Shown here: positions 45,445-55,101 of the stretch, one piece after another
Layout of the letters: each line of letters starts with the position of its first letter
Position numbering within the stretch: position 1 is the first letter of the stretch
Assembly (NCBI GenBank): GCA_029262895.1
Contig: JAJCYM010000003.1
Location: forward strand, 1-58,252
DNA: 58,252 nucleotides
Direction of reading: 5' to 3'
From: Roseivirga sp.
GTDB taxonomy: Bacteria > Bacteroidota > Bacteroidia > Cytophagales > Cyclobacteriaceae
Notes under the pieces: model-generated
What the model saw: only the letters and a program-made list of their open reading frames with translations
Told to the model about the DNA's origin: nothing
The model's database searches: none
Program-made: the position numbers and the translations under genes

Positions 45445-47802
45445 ATGCAAAGAAAAATAATGACGTATTGGCTGTTAGGTGCAATGCTAGTGCTGCCGCA
45501 ATGTGTGCTGGCCCAAAATCTTGGTGAGGTAGATGGCTATGTGAAGGAAAGCAAGACAGGCATACCGCTTGTGGGCGCTACAATTCGAATTATTGATACG
45601 GAATTAGGGGCTGTTACTGACTCCAACGGCTTCTTCAGAATAACCGGAATCCCTACGAAAAGCTACAATTTTGAAGTGCGGTTTCTCGGCTACAAGTCCC
45701 AGTGGAAATTCAATGTGTTGGTGCGCTCAGCTGGCAATGCCTCGTTGATATTTGAGCTTGAAGAAAGTGCCGATCAACTGACTGAAGTTGTGGTGACGGC
45801 AAGCCCATTTATAAAGAGGGCTGAAACCCCAAACTCTGTTCAAAATCTATCACGTGAAGAAATTGCCACATACCCTGGAGGAAACAATGATATAGCCAAA
45901 GTAGTACAATCCCTTCCGGGAGTTTCTGGTTCAGTGGGCTTTCGCAATGATGTGATCATTCGTGGAGGAGGGCCTAGCGAAAATGTATACTATTTAGATG
46001 GTGTTGAAATCCCGAACATCAATCATTTTGCAACACAAGGCAGTGCGGGAGGACCAGTTGGTTTATTGAATGTTGCTTTCATAGAAAATGTACGCCTGAA
46101 CACTAGTGCATTTGGTGCGCAATATGATAATGCCCTTTCCGGGGTGCTTCAATTCAATCAAAGAAATGGAAACGCGCGCAAACGAAATTTCAATTTTCGA
46201 CTTGGTGCCAGTGAGGCCGCCTTTACGCTGGAAGGGCCATTTAAATTGCCTAAAGAAGGAGAACTTGCGAAGTCCACTTACCTGTTTTCTGTAAGAAGAT
46301 CTTACCTGCAGTTTCTTTTTAAGCTTATTGACCTGCCTTTTTTACCTGATTATTGGGACTATCAGTATAAGACCCATCATCAGCTGGATGATAAAAATGA
46401 GCTGAGTGTTGTAGGTATCGGCTCGTTTGATGATTTTAGTATCAATCGGCCCGATGATATTACTGAGGAGCAACAAGCCATACTAGATCAAATTTCGATC
46501 ATTCAACAGTGGACCACCACAATAGGAGTGAGCTGGAAACACAGGATGGACAATGGTTTTTTGAGAACGACTCTGAGTAGCAACATTTTGAACAACAAAT
46601 TCAGAAGGTTCCGCGACAATGAAAATCAGGTTGGATTGCTCTTCAGTAATAAATCTCAGGAAGCAGAAACCAAATTGAGAATGGAAATGACCAAGTTCAT
46701 CGGTGATTGGACCATTTCTGCCGGACTTATGAGCCAGTATGTTAATTATACTAATGAGACCGATGATCAAGAGAATGCGACTCTTTTTTCAAGTGATCTT
46801 GATTTTTTCAAGTATGGTGCATTTGCTCAGGTTTCAAGGACGTTCGACCAATGGGACATTTCCTTTGGCTATCGTTTTGACATTGATTCCTTTACTGACA
46901 AAGGAAGTGGCAGCCTTGCTCACTTTTCTCCAAGGTTAGCGCTGTCTTACCGCATGAATGACCAGTGGACGGTGAATGCTTCTGTGGGGCGATACTTTAA
47001 GATTCCTTCTTATACAGTGCTTGGTTTCCAGAACAATGCCGGTGATTTTGTTAATCAAAACGCAGACTATATACGTAGCGATCATTTGGTGGCAGGTCTG
47101 GAGTTTCTACCCAGAATATCAACTCGGTTTACTCTGGAAGGCTTCTATAAGAAATATGGAAACTATCCGGTTTCGGTTCGTAACGGAGTTTCACTGGCTA
47201 ACCTAGGTGCTGATTTTGAGGTTTTCGGGAGTGAAGACGTTGCCAGTGTAGGAGAGGGCAGGGCCTACGGCATGGAATTTTTATACCAGCAAAAACTCAA
47301 CAAGAACTTCTATGGGATCTTGGCATACACATTATTTTGGAGTGAGTATACTGATTTGAACGGGACGGATTACCGACCGGCTCTTTGGGACAATAGGCAC
47401 CTGCTTACTTTTACAGGAGGTTATAAACTCAAGAATAACTGGGAGATTGGTTTAAGAACGAGATTTCTTGGTAGTGCCCCCTTTATACCTGTAAATACAA
47501 GGGCTACTGAACTGGTTTATCCTACCATTGTCAATGACTACTCCAGAATAGGAGTTGAACGATTGCAAGATTATAACGCAACCGACATAAGAATTGACAA
47601 GAAGTGGAATTATAAGGGTTGGTCATTGAATGTATATCTGGAGGTGACAAATATACTGGGAAGCGACTTACCGCAATCACCACGTTATGGCTTGGATTTG
47701 GATGACAATGGGCAGTTGATTTTGCCAAGGATGTTGATACAAGTGGATGAAGAAAATAATAGTGCCACTATCCCAACCATTGGTGTGGTCATCGATTTTT
47801 GA
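45445..47802 (+). CDS. TonB-dependent outer-membrane receptor
   Basis: A 785-residue outer-membrane receptor. After the signal peptide (1-24, ending VLAQ) comes a carboxypeptidase-D-like regulatory domain (VDGYVKESKTGIPLVGATI), then the plug with DVIIRGGGPSENVYYLDGVEIP, and a beta barrel. It ends in the aromatic residue usual for barrel insertion (GVVIDF). The plug lacks the SusC-like extension and no SusD gene is adjacent, so a glycan role is uncertain; a small-molecule or metal role is equally possible. Confidence 0.92.
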   Translation: MQRKIMTYWLLGAMLVLPQCVLAQNLGEVDGYVKESKTGIPLVGATIRIIDTELGAVTDSNGFFRITGIPTKSYNFEVRFLGYKSQWKFNVLVRSAGNASLIFELEESADQLTEVVVTASPFIKRAETPNSVQNLSREEIATYPGGNNDIAKVVQSLPGVSGSVGFRNDVIIRGGGPSENVYYLDGVEIPNINHFATQGSAGGPVGLLNVAFIENVRLNTSAFGAQYDNALSGVLQFNQRNGNARKRNFNFRLGASEAAFTLEGPFKLPKEGELAKSTYLFSVRRSYLQFLFKLIDLPFLPDYWDYQYKTHHQLDDKNELSVVGIGSFDDFSINRPDDITEEQQAILDQISIIQQWTTTIGVSWKHRMDNGFLRTTLSSNILNNKFRRFRDNENQVGLLFSNKSQEAETKLRMEMTKFIGDWTISAGLMSQYVNYTNETDDQENATLFSSDLDFFKYGAFAQVSRTFDQWDISFGYRFDIDSFTDKGSGSLAHFSPRLALSYRMNDQWTVNASVGRYFKIPSYTVLGFQNNAGDFVNQNADYIRSDHLVAGLEFLPRISTRFTLEGFYKKYGNYPVSVRNGVSLANLGADFEVFGSEDVASVGEGRAYGMEFLYQQKLNKNFYGILAYTLFWSEYTDLNGTDYRPALWDNRHLLTFTGGYKLKNNWEIGLRTRFLGSAPFIPVNTRATELVYPTIVNDYSRIGVERLQDYNATDIRIDKKWNYKGWSLNVYLEVTNILGSDLPQSPRYGLDLDDNGQLILPRMLIQVDEENNSATIPTIGVVIDF

Positions 47803-47921
47803 TCAAAATTCTGAATTTGGAAGGCTAAGTGCTTTGTATTGAAACTGTTAACAGGACATTACAATTGATCGGGAAGCTACTTAGAACATAAATGAGTGTA
47901 AGAATTATTTCTAAAGCTACG

Positions 47922-47952
47922 TTGGAAATCAAAAATCAAACTTCTATCTTTG
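47922..47952 (+). promoter_or_regulatory. Promoter of the rplM operon
   Basis: TTG (47922-47924), then 20 bases, then TATCTTTG (47945-47952): a close match to the Bacteroidota TTTG/TAnnTTTG form. The start would be near 47958, leaving a leader of about 50 bases before the rplM GTG at 48010. Confidence 0.7.
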
Positions 47953-48009
47953 TGTCCCTTTTACAGGAAGGGTTAAATAAAGTACTAAAAGTCAACAAAA
48001 TATACAGAA

Positions 48010-48453
48010 GTGGATACGCTCAGTTACAAGACGATTTCGGCTAACAAGGCAACTGTAGACAAGCAGTGGGTGGTGGTTGATGCAGACTCTAAAACATTGG
48101 GTCGATTAGCTAGTGAAGTGGCCAAAATGATCAGAGGCAAAAACAAGCCTAATTATACTCCTCATGTAGATTGTGGAGATAATGTGATCGTACTCAATTC
48201 TGATAAAGTCAAATTGACTGGTAAGAAGTGGGATGATAGAGTTTATTTGAGATATACTGGTTATCCAGGTGGTCAAAGAAAAACAACTCCAAGACAATTG
48301 ATGGCGAAGTCGTCTACCCTTTTAGTAGAGAGAGCGGTAAGAGGCATGTTGCCAAAGACACGTTTAGGAAGACAAATCTTCCACAACCTTTATGTGTATA
48401 CCGGAACGGAGCATCCACATGAGGCACAAAAACCAAAAGAAATTCAATTATAA
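48010..48453 (+). CDS. rplM: 50S ribosomal protein L13, GTG start
   Basis: Large-subunit ribosomal protein of 147 residues. WVVVDADSKTLGRLASEVAK, KRKxxY-type segments and RAVRGMLPKTRLGR are diagnostic. The start is GTG, and MDTLSYKTISANKATVDKQW matches the usual Bacteroidota N-terminus. It begins the rplM-rpsI-rpsB-tsf run, 12 bases before rpsI. Confidence 0.97.
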   Translation: MDTLSYKTISANKATVDKQWVVVDADSKTLGRLASEVAKMIRGKNKPNYTPHVDCGDNVIVLNSDKVKLTGKKWDDRVYLRYTGYPGGQRKTTPRQLMAKSSTLLVERAVRGMLPKTRLGRQIFHNLYVYTGTEHPHEAQKPKEIQL

Positions 48454-48465
48454 GAAATCAGATAG

Positions 48466-48852
48466 ATGGAAATAATTAACACAATTGGAAGAAGAAAAAC
48501 ATCTGTAGCCCGGCTTTATATGGAGTCAGGTAAAGGCAACATTACCATTAATGGTCGTGAGCTTGGGACTTATTTCCCTTCCAATGTTCTTCAAATTATA
48601 GTGAAGCAGCCATTAACCCTTGTAGACAAGGTTACCAGCTTTGACATTAAAGTGAATGTTGACGGTGGAGGTTCTACAGGTCAGGCAGAAGCAATTCGTT
48701 TAGCCATTTCAAGAGCGCTTTGCGAACTTGATGCTGAACATAGACCTCCTTTGAAAGGTGAAGGATTCCTTACAAGAGACCCAAGAATGGTTGAGCGTAA
48801 GAAATTTGGTAGAAGAAAAGCGAGAAGAGCATTCCAGTTCAGTAAGCGTTAA
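48466..48852 (+). CDS. rpsI: 30S ribosomal protein S9
   Basis: Small-subunit protein of 128 residues. The N-terminal IGRRKTSVARLYMESGKGNI, the middle GGGSTGQAEAIRLAISRAL and the C-terminal KFGRRKARRAFQFSKR, ending in KR near the P-site tRNA, are all present. It lies between rplM and rpsB. Confidence 0.98.
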   Translation: MEIINTIGRRKTSVARLYMESGKGNITINGRELGTYFPSNVLQIIVKQPLTLVDKVTSFDIKVNVDGGGSTGQAEAIRLAISRALCELDAEHRPPLKGEGFLTRDPRMVERKKFGRRKARRAFQFSKR

Positions 48853-48877
48853 TCGATTTTATACCTATATATAAATA

Positions 48878-49696
48878 ATGTCTAAACTAGAGTACAAAGA
48901 CTTACTTGATGCTGGTGTCCACTTCGGACACTTAACGAGAAAGTGGGATCCAAGAATGGCGCCATACATCTTCATGGAGAGAAATGGCATCCATATCATT
49001 GATCTTAATAAGACTCTTAATTGCCTCGACCAAGCATCATCAGCAATTAAGAATATCGTCCGATCCGGAAGGAAAGTGATGTTTGTAGCTACCAAAAAGC
49101 AGGCAAAAGAAATTGTTGCCGCTGAAGCTGCCAGACTGAACATGCCTTTCGTGACTGAAAGATGGTTGGGAGGAATGTTAACAAACTTCGCAACAATCAG
49201 AAAGTCATTAAAGAAGCTGTCTTCTATCGATAAGTTGATGAAAGATGAAGCTTACCTGAACCTTGCAAAAAGGGAAAGATTGATGAAAACTCGTGAAAAA
49301 GCGAAGTTGGAAAGAATTCTTGGAGGTATTACTGACCTTACGAGATTGCCAGCTGCCCTTTTCGTAGTGGATATCAAAAGAGAGCACATTGCAGTTGCAG
49401 AGGCTAAAAAATTGAATATTCCTGTTTTCGGTTTAGTGGATACCAACTCTGATCCTAATCAGGTTGATTTTCCAATACCAGGCAACGATGATGCTTTCAA
49501 GTCTATTGAAATGATCTCTATGGCTTTCGGAAAAGCAATTGAAGAAGGTCTTCAGGAGAGAAGAAAAGAAAAAGAAGATAGAGACAGAGAACGCGAAGAG
49601 GAAGCAAAGAAGGCAGCAGATCAGGACGCAAAGAAAGTAGCGGATCAGGCAGCAGAAGCTAAGGCAGCCCCTGAAGCAGCGAAAGAAGAAGCATAA
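48878..49696 (+). CDS. rpsB: 30S ribosomal protein S2
   Basis: Small-subunit protein of 272 residues. [20 protein letters not shown] and the later [20 protein letters not shown] and [21 protein letters not shown] are diagnostic. After the core, about 45 residues form a Lys/Glu/Ala-rich tail, longer than in E. coli but usual in this phylum. The tsf gene follows after a gap with a terminator-like hairpin. Confidence 0.98.
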   Translation: MSKLEYKDLLDAGVHFGHLTRKWDPRMAPYIFMERNGIHIIDLNKTLNCLDQASSAIKNIVRSGRKVMFVATKKQAKEIVAAEAARLNMPFVTERWLGGMLTNFATIRKSLKKLSSIDKLMKDEAYLNLAKRERLMKTREKAKLERILGGITDLTRLPAALFVVDIKREHIAVAEAKKLNIPVFGLVDTNSDPNQVDFPIPGNDDAFKSIEMISMAFGKAIEEGLQERRKEKEDRDREREEEAKKAADQDAKKVADQAAEAKAAPEAAKEEA

Positions 49697-49723
49697 ATCT
49701 TTGATTTATATATAATATCTAAG

Positions 49724-49765
49724 ATTGAACATTGGATTTCTTTTCGGTGTTCAATTTTTATTTTA
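49724..49765 (+). terminator. Terminator or attenuator between rpsB and tsf
   Basis: ATTGAACA (49724-49731) pairs with TGTTCAAT (49748-49755) around a 16-base loop, followed by a T-rich run. Because it lies inside an operon, it may be a partial terminator that sets the tsf level. Confidence 0.55.
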
Positions 49766-49799
49766 ACCCATTAGCATAAAATTTAAAAAGGAGTTTAAA

Positions 49800-50630
49800 A
49801 TGGCTATTACAGCACAAGAAGTTAATAAACTTAGACAAATGACCGGTGCCGGCATGATGGACTGCAAGAAGGCACTTGTTGAGGCGGATGGTGATTTCGA
49901 CAAAGCGATTGAAATCCTTCGTAAGAAAGGTCAAAAATTATCAGAAAAAAGAGCTGACAGAGCAACTACTGAAGGTTCTGTGTTCGTGAGAAGAAGTGAA
50001 GATGGAAAAGAGGCCATCTTGGTGACCTTTACTTGTGAAACTGACTTTGTAGCAAAAAACGAAGATTTCCAGTCTTTGGGAAATGAAATTGCTGATGCAG
50101 CAATGGCTAACAAGCCAGCAGATTTGGATGCACTTAAGGCCTTAAGTCTTGGTGATCAGTCTTTACAGGACAAAGTGACTGAGTACGTTGGAAAGATTGG
50201 TGAGAAACTTGAAGTCACTAACTACGAAATGCTCTCTGGTGAGCAGGTAGTTTCTTATATCCACTCAACTGGAAAGCTGGGCGTATTGGTAGCATTGATA
50301 GGAGTTAATGGTACTGATGTAACCGATGCTGGAAAAGATGTGGCCATGCAAATTGCTGCTATGAATCCAGTGGCCGTTGATAAGGATGGTGTGGATGCCA
50401 CAGTAGTAGAGAAAGAAATAGAAATTGGCAAAGACCAAGCAAGACAAGAAGGCAAGCCAGAAGAGATGTTGGAGCGAATTGCCATGGGTAAGCTGAACAA
50501 GTTCTACAAAGAAAACACTTTGTTGAGTCAGGCTTTCGTAAAAGATCCTAAGCAGTCAATCCAGCAATACCTTGATGGTATTACCAAGGGGCTGACGGTC
50601 TCTAACTTTAAGAGAGTAGCGATAGGATAG
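49800..50630 (+). CDS. tsf: Elongation factor Ts
   Basis: Exchange factor that releases GDP from EF-Tu. It has 276 residues. MITAQEVNKLRQMTGAGMMDC-like start (here AITAQEVNKLRQMTGAGMMD), DFVAKNEDF and QIAAMNPVAVD are the family motifs. It has an AAAAAGGAG ribosome site at the right distance, which is stronger than most in the window. It ends at a terminator. Confidence 0.98.
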   Translation: MAITAQEVNKLRQMTGAGMMDCKKALVEADGDFDKAIEILRKKGQKLSEKRADRATTEGSVFVRRSEDGKEAILVTFTCETDFVAKNEDFQSLGNEIADAAMANKPADLDALKALSLGDQSLQDKVTEYVGKIGEKLEVTNYEMLSGEQVVSYIHSTGKLGVLVALIGVNGTDVTDAGKDVAMQIAAMNPVAVDKDGVDATVVEKEIEIGKDQARQEGKPEEMLERIAMGKLNKFYKENTLLSQAFVKDPKQSIQQYLDGITKGLTVSNFKRVAIG

Positions 50631-50667
50631 AAGATTCCATCAGACCAAGGTCAGATGAAAAAAATAG

Positions 50668-50699
50668 AAAAAGCGACTTCGAGAGAGGTCGCTTTTTTT
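50668..50699 (+). terminator. Terminator after tsf
   Basis: GCGACTTC and GAGGTCGC pair (one G-T) around loop GAGA, with A5 before and T7 after, directly downstream of tsf. Confidence 0.85.
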
Positions 50700-50809
50700 G
50701 TGCTATTGCTAGGGATGAGTGACGAATGACGAAGCATCTCCCTTCACAGTCTCTCGGTATCTTCATTCTCTTAGTTGCCCTTTCCAGCTTCTGTCTTCCA
50801 ACTTCCGTC

Positions 50810-51973
50810 TTACTTCTTAGCCCTTACCTCTAGTTTTAACTCCCTATTCTCCTTTTTTAAAACCTCAATCTCTTTCTTCATATCAATCAAATAAAGCGTC
50901 AACTCCTCCACCTTCTTCAATAATGTAGCATCCATAACACCCAGGTCCAGTCCTTTTTCTTCAATTTCTTTGGCAGAAGGCACTTCGGGTAGATGACCAT
51001 TTTCCTTGATATGATCCTCTACTTCACTCAAAGCTCGCAACTCATAACTCGGAGCAAACACATAATCCGGCCAGCCTGTTGCTTCTACCTTGACTTTCTT
51101 GGAGCGGATGGTGCCGTTGACTTCGAGTTGCTCCGAAGGGTCGGCCACTCCTATGCCAACATTGCCATTAGTAAATGCAAACTTCCCTGCAGTGTTGTGG
51201 AATGTAAAATTCATCTGATCGATGTTGTGATTATAACCGACCCATGCTCTATTGGCCTTGTCTACATCTCCGAACATTAAGTATTGATCTCCTGTGTTAT
51301 GTGTGAGCATCTGAAGCACACTTCTACTAGTGTTGTCAATAGTGATTCCATCGGTGTTGTAAGGAGTACCTCCAGATAAGGCCGAAGAAACGTGCAATCT
51401 GGATAGAGTGGTTGAAGTACCAATACCTACATAGCCTCCTTTCATGTAAGAAGTTCCATTAGAATGAATCAAAAATTTTGATTCGTTCGAATCATTAGTG
51501 CCAATGATATACCCATGAGATTGACCGTTTAGGGCTACTCGATAGTTGCCGTTCTTTTCAACAGACACTGTACTTGATCCTCTGATATCTCCTGCCACGT
51601 GTAGTTTGTAGCTCGGATTTGATCGACCAACACCTACTTTCCCATTCATAAGAAGTGTCATCAAAGCTGAAGTAGATGTTCCTAATTGAATGCCATTATC
51701 GGAGGTGCCACCGATATGATAACGAAAACCAAGACTCGCTAATTCTGAGGTTTGACCGGAACCATAAATTCCTAAACCTACATATGAGTCATCCGGCCAC
51801 GAATGATCCCATATTCGAATTTGATTACCTGCTCCTGTGGATTTTACTTCCAGGATGCTGTTAGGACTCAATGTTCCAATTCCGGCATTCCCCGATGTGG
51901 GGAAAGTATTGGTCTGTGAGAAAAGAGCAGATGTTATGCAAAGTGTGAGAAGAGTGAGGTATATCTTTTTCAT
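50810..51973 (-). CDS. Surface protein with [10 protein letters not shown] repeats A
   Basis: A 387-residue exported protein (signal peptide 1-20, ending LFSQ). Four repeats of the form GNxGIGxxxPxxxLxV lie at intervals of 60-80 residues, as in phage-tail-like or adhesin-like Bacteroidota surface proteins. The C-terminal domain ([20 protein letters not shown], then [19 protein letters not shown]) is followed by a coiled coil of about 35 residues. No S74 intramolecular-chaperone motif was recognised. Gene B lies four bases upstream. Confidence 0.72.
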   Translation of the reverse strand: MKKIYLTLLTLCITSALFSQTNTFPTSGNAGIGTLSPNSILEVKSTGAGNQIRIWDHSWPDDSYVGLGIYGSGQTSELASLGFRYHIGGTSDNGIQLGTSTSALMTLLMNGKVGVGRSNPSYKLHVAGDIRGSSTVSVEKNGNYRVALNGQSHGYIIGTNDSNESKFLIHSNGTSYMKGGYVGIGTSTTLSRLHVSSALSGGTPYNTDGITIDNTSRSVLQMLTHNTGDQYLMFGDVDKANRAWVGYNHNIDQMNFTFHNTAGKFAFTNGNVGIGVADPSEQLEVNGTIRSKKVKVEATGWPDYVFAPSYELRALSEVEDHIKENGHLPEVPSAKEIEEKGLDLGVMDATLLKKVEELTLYLIDMKKEIEVLKKENRELKLEVRAKK

Positions 51974-51976
51974 TTG

Positions 51977-53689
51977 TTATTTCTTATTGAGGTTTTTGAT
52001 CATTATTTCTATTTCAGAGATGCGGACTTTGAGTTCCTGATTTTCCACACTCATTTTTTCCGATAGTTCCTTATAACTTGCAGCTTGAGCCTTGAGGCTC
52101 TTGTTTTGCTCAATCAAGTATAGCGTTAACTCCTCTACCTTTTTGAGCAGTGTAGCATCCATGGCTCCCAAATCAAGCCCTTTTTCTTCTATCTCTTTGG
52201 CAGATGGCACTTCGGGAAGGTGCCCTTTTTCCTTGATATGATTCTCCACTTCACTCAAGGCTCGCAACTCATAACTAGGAGCAAAAACATAGTCTGGCCA
52301 GCCCGTAGCTTCTACCTTTACTTTTTTGGAACGGATGGTGCCATTGACTTCGAGTTTTTCGCTTGGCGAAGTGGTGCCAATACCTACATTTCCGTCATCT
52401 TTGTCAATAAATAATCGGGTTTGTCCTTGAATCTTAAACTGCATGTTGTAATTGGATCCGGTAATAAACTCTCCATAACTTGGTGTATTTGTCCAATCCC
52501 CAATATTTACTCCTCTCGAACTGACGGGTTTCCATGCTCCACCTTGGTTTCTGAATATGAATGAATTGGCCTCTGAGTAAAAAATGCCGCTCGACACACG
52601 CATGGTTCCACTAACATCTAACTTATGCAAAGGAGATGTGGTGCCAATTCCTACATTGCCATTTTGAAGAATTCTCACTCTTTCATTTCTTGCGTTGGAT
52701 CCGGTGCTAAATGAAATCCCGTCATAACCGTTAATAGATAACCCGTCAGGAGACGTACCTCCTCCATTGTGGTCATATGCCAAAATGGATACATTGTATT
52801 TGTTGGTTGTGCTGAATCCTTCTCGGAAGAATATGCCCTTTTCATGTCCACTATTTCCATATACATCTAGCAAAAGATCACCTTCAACGTGAAGTTTATT
52901 ATCTGGACTTGTTGTCCCAATTCCAACATTTCCATCATTGTCCATGACCAAACCATGACTTCCAATGGTCCCATGACCACTGGTTACATAGAAAACATTC
53001 GATTGATTGCCTGGGCCTAAGTTTGCATAACCTATGCCACCACCGTTCGCAGAATGCGATATGTTTAATCCGGCTTTTGTGCCAGTACCCTCGATTTTCT
53101 GTTGGTAGACCATATCCAATACGGTCGTACCCGTCCCTCTAGTATGTAATAATGTATTTGGGCTATTGGTTCCGATTCCAACCTTTCCGGTAACATCTAT
53201 TGATAGAAAATCTGTCCCACTTTCCTGAATTTTGAATTTTCTAGAGTCACTTTCATCCAAGTACATTTTCCAATCTTGGCTGGAATTGGTATCAAACAAG
53301 ACACCTACATCGCTCCCAACTCCATCAGATTCAAGTTTTAAAAAGGAATTACCTGCATCTTGTTTAACATGGAGTCGGTACGCAGGGTCGGATAAACCAA
53401 TCCCAACATTTCCATTTAACTGATTCCAGGTCATAACACGGATATAACTTCCATTGTATCTCCAAAGGGCCAGATCATGATTTTCTGCAGACCCTCGTTG
53501 CCCAAATTCCCATTTGATAACATCGTTGGCCCTGAATTCGATAGGAACCTTGTTCCCGATGGTGGCATCATTTAAAATAAGCTTTGGTCCATAGATGTTG
53601 GGCTCTATTCGTACTGTTTGAGTGTAGGTTTGGCTAAACGCGGGTATCGATATAAGAGCGAGCGCGGTGAGTAGAATAATTTTTTTCAT
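51977..53689 (-). CDS. Surface protein with [10 protein letters not shown] repeats B
   Basis: A 570-residue paralogue of gene A, directly upstream and probably in the same operon. It has a signal peptide (1-20, ending AFSQ) and five GNVGIG-type repeats, then the same C-terminal domain and coiled coil, which is longer here. The C-terminal part is about 85% identical in DNA to gene A, whereas the bodies differ. It was probably made by duplication and then exchange of the tip. The function is unknown. Confidence 0.72.
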   Translation of the reverse strand: MKKIILLTALALISIPAFSQTYTQTVRIEPNIYGPKLILNDATIGNKVPIEFRANDVIKWEFGQRGSAENHDLALWRYNGSYIRVMTWNQLNGNVGIGLSDPAYRLHVKQDAGNSFLKLESDGVGSDVGVLFDTNSSQDWKMYLDESDSRKFKIQESGTDFLSIDVTGKVGIGTNSPNTLLHTRGTGTTVLDMVYQQKIEGTGTKAGLNISHSANGGGIGYANLGPGNQSNVFYVTSGHGTIGSHGLVMDNDGNVGIGTTSPDNKLHVEGDLLLDVYGNSGHEKGIFFREGFSTTNKYNVSILAYDHNGGGTSPDGLSINGYDGISFSTGSNARNERVRILQNGNVGIGTTSPLHKLDVSGTMRVSSGIFYSEANSFIFRNQGGAWKPVSSRGVNIGDWTNTPSYGEFITGSNYNMQFKIQGQTRLFIDKDDGNVGIGTTSPSEKLEVNGTIRSKKVKVEATGWPDYVFAPSYELRALSEVENHIKEKGHLPEVPSAKEIEEKGLDLGAMDATLLKKVEELTLYLIEQNKSLKAQAASYKELSEKMSVENQELKVRISEIEIMIKNLNKK

Positions 53690-54097
53690 AGCAGTTTTTT
53701 AAGGGTTGTCAAAATAATTGGGTCATTGATCAAATGGCCATTAATGAGTTAGTCGATTCAAGGACTGGTTAAAACTTGTCAGTCCTAAGGTGAACTATAA
53801 AACTTAGTGCTGTTTTAAGTGGACTCGTGAGCACCAATCGAATTTGGAGGAGAGTATTTTAATTAATAGACAATATAAGGATTAGATTGTTATAAGTAAT
53901 GAAGAATATGAGCGATGGCTACTTGAATAAAAATTTATTTCTGTAGACACAGTTTATCTTAGTATTCATAAGGACCAATCTGCTCAGGGACTATTCGGCC
54001 GAAAATTTCTTCCTCAAGCTGCAATGACAACGACAAGTCACAATAACATTTTCCTGTTTTAATCAGTATGTTTATCTATTAACATCCTGGCATACCT
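53690..54097. other. Intergenic region with no recognised gene
   Basis: 408 bases between the surface protein genes and the divergent LytTR gene. I see no RNA gene or strong hairpin. TATGTTTA near 54067 is a weak -7 candidate for the LytTR gene. The rest is AT-rich without clear features. Confidence 0.5.
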
Positions 54098-54958
54098 ATG
54101 AATTTGACGTTGAACCCCACCAATTATACTGGCACACAGAAAAGGTGGACTTTTTTAGCAGGTTCCTTTTTCTTCTGGACGCTTATTGCTGCAATATTCA
54201 CTACCAAGACCAATTTGTATTACACCCTTAATGGTGTATCCACTTCCTGGTTGCATTTGTCTATCCATCATCTGGCCTTCGCCTGGACCTGGGTAATATT
54301 CACCCCATTGATGTATCAGTTTTATAAGAAAGTACTTCAACCCAGAGGGAACATCGTCAAGACAGGACTAATTCTGGCTGTAGTTACCCCCTTTGCAGGT
54401 ATTGTCCATAGCGTAGGTTCTTTGGCTTTGGATGCTGGTTTTCGCAAGTATATGGGTTATATAGATGGTTCTATTTGGGTTAATTTGAAAAAAATGGACT
54501 CCATTGTTGTGTCAGGAGTTTTTGATAGCGCATTGGTTTTCCTTCTAATTATCGGTTTTTTCTTTGGAATGGAAGCACTTAGAAGTAGGAGGGATAATAG
54601 GAAACAAGAAGCTGCACAGGCGAAATGTGAAGACCGGATAATGGTTAAGAACAACGGCCAATACGTCTTTGTGGAACCGTCAAGATTAATGGCTATTACC
54701 GCAGAGGGTAATTATGTCAAGCTTCATATGACTGGTGAAAAGCCGCTTATGGTGCGCGAAACTATGACCACATTTATGGCCAGATTAAATGAACTTAATT
54801 TTGTTCGAGTCAACCGGTCCTTCATTGCCAATCTTGGGTTTGTAAAATCACTACATCACAAGTTCAATGGAGAGTATACGCTGGTACTTAATGATGGTAT
54901 GGAAACCACCACAAGCAAACGCTATGGGGATTCCTGGAAGACCTTGTTGAAGGATTAG
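54098..54958 (+). CDS. Membrane LytTR-family regulator
   Basis: A 286-residue regulator. The N-terminal half has about four hydrophobic segments (near 15-40, 48-70, 85-110, 145-165), and the C-terminal 100 residues form a LytTR DNA-binding domain: YVFVEPSRLMAITAEGNYVK, LNELNFVRVNRSFIAN and LVLNDGMETTTSKRY. It therefore links a membrane signal to transcription without a separate kinase. The YceI-TPR gene downstream, 143 bases away on the same strand, may be a target. Confidence 0.83.
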   Translation: MNLTLNPTNYTGTQKRWTFLAGSFFFWTLIAAIFTTKTNLYYTLNGVSTSWLHLSIHHLAFAWTWVIFTPLMYQFYKKVLQPRGNIVKTGLILAVVTPFAGIVHSVGSLALDAGFRKYMGYIDGSIWVNLKKMDSIVVSGVFDSALVFLLIIGFFFGMEALRSRRDNRKQEAAQAKCEDRIMVKNNGQYVFVEPSRLMAITAEGNYVKLHMTGEKPLMVRETMTTFMARLNELNFVRVNRSFIANLGFVKSLHHKFNGEYTLVLNDGMETTTSKRYGDSWKTLLKD

Positions 54959-55101
54959 CTTTGCCAAATTCGAAAGTTAATACCCCTACGTGTATTAAAA
55001 TCATCCCTTTATTAATAGCAGTTATCACATTCCACTATATCCATTGGTCTTGAGGAGTCTTTTGGCGTAATCTGGTTACGAAACAAAAGATAACTCAAAT
55101 C

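Noticed and set aside
45445-47802. SusC-type polysaccharide utilisation receptor
   Set aside because: No SusD partner or glycoside hydrolase is next to it, and the gene sits between an rRNA/tRNA pseudouridine synthase and ribosomal genes.
50810-53689. Prophage tail fibre module
   Set aside because: The [14 protein letters not shown] repeats resemble tail fibres, but both proteins have signal peptides and no phage structural, lysis or integrase gene is near.
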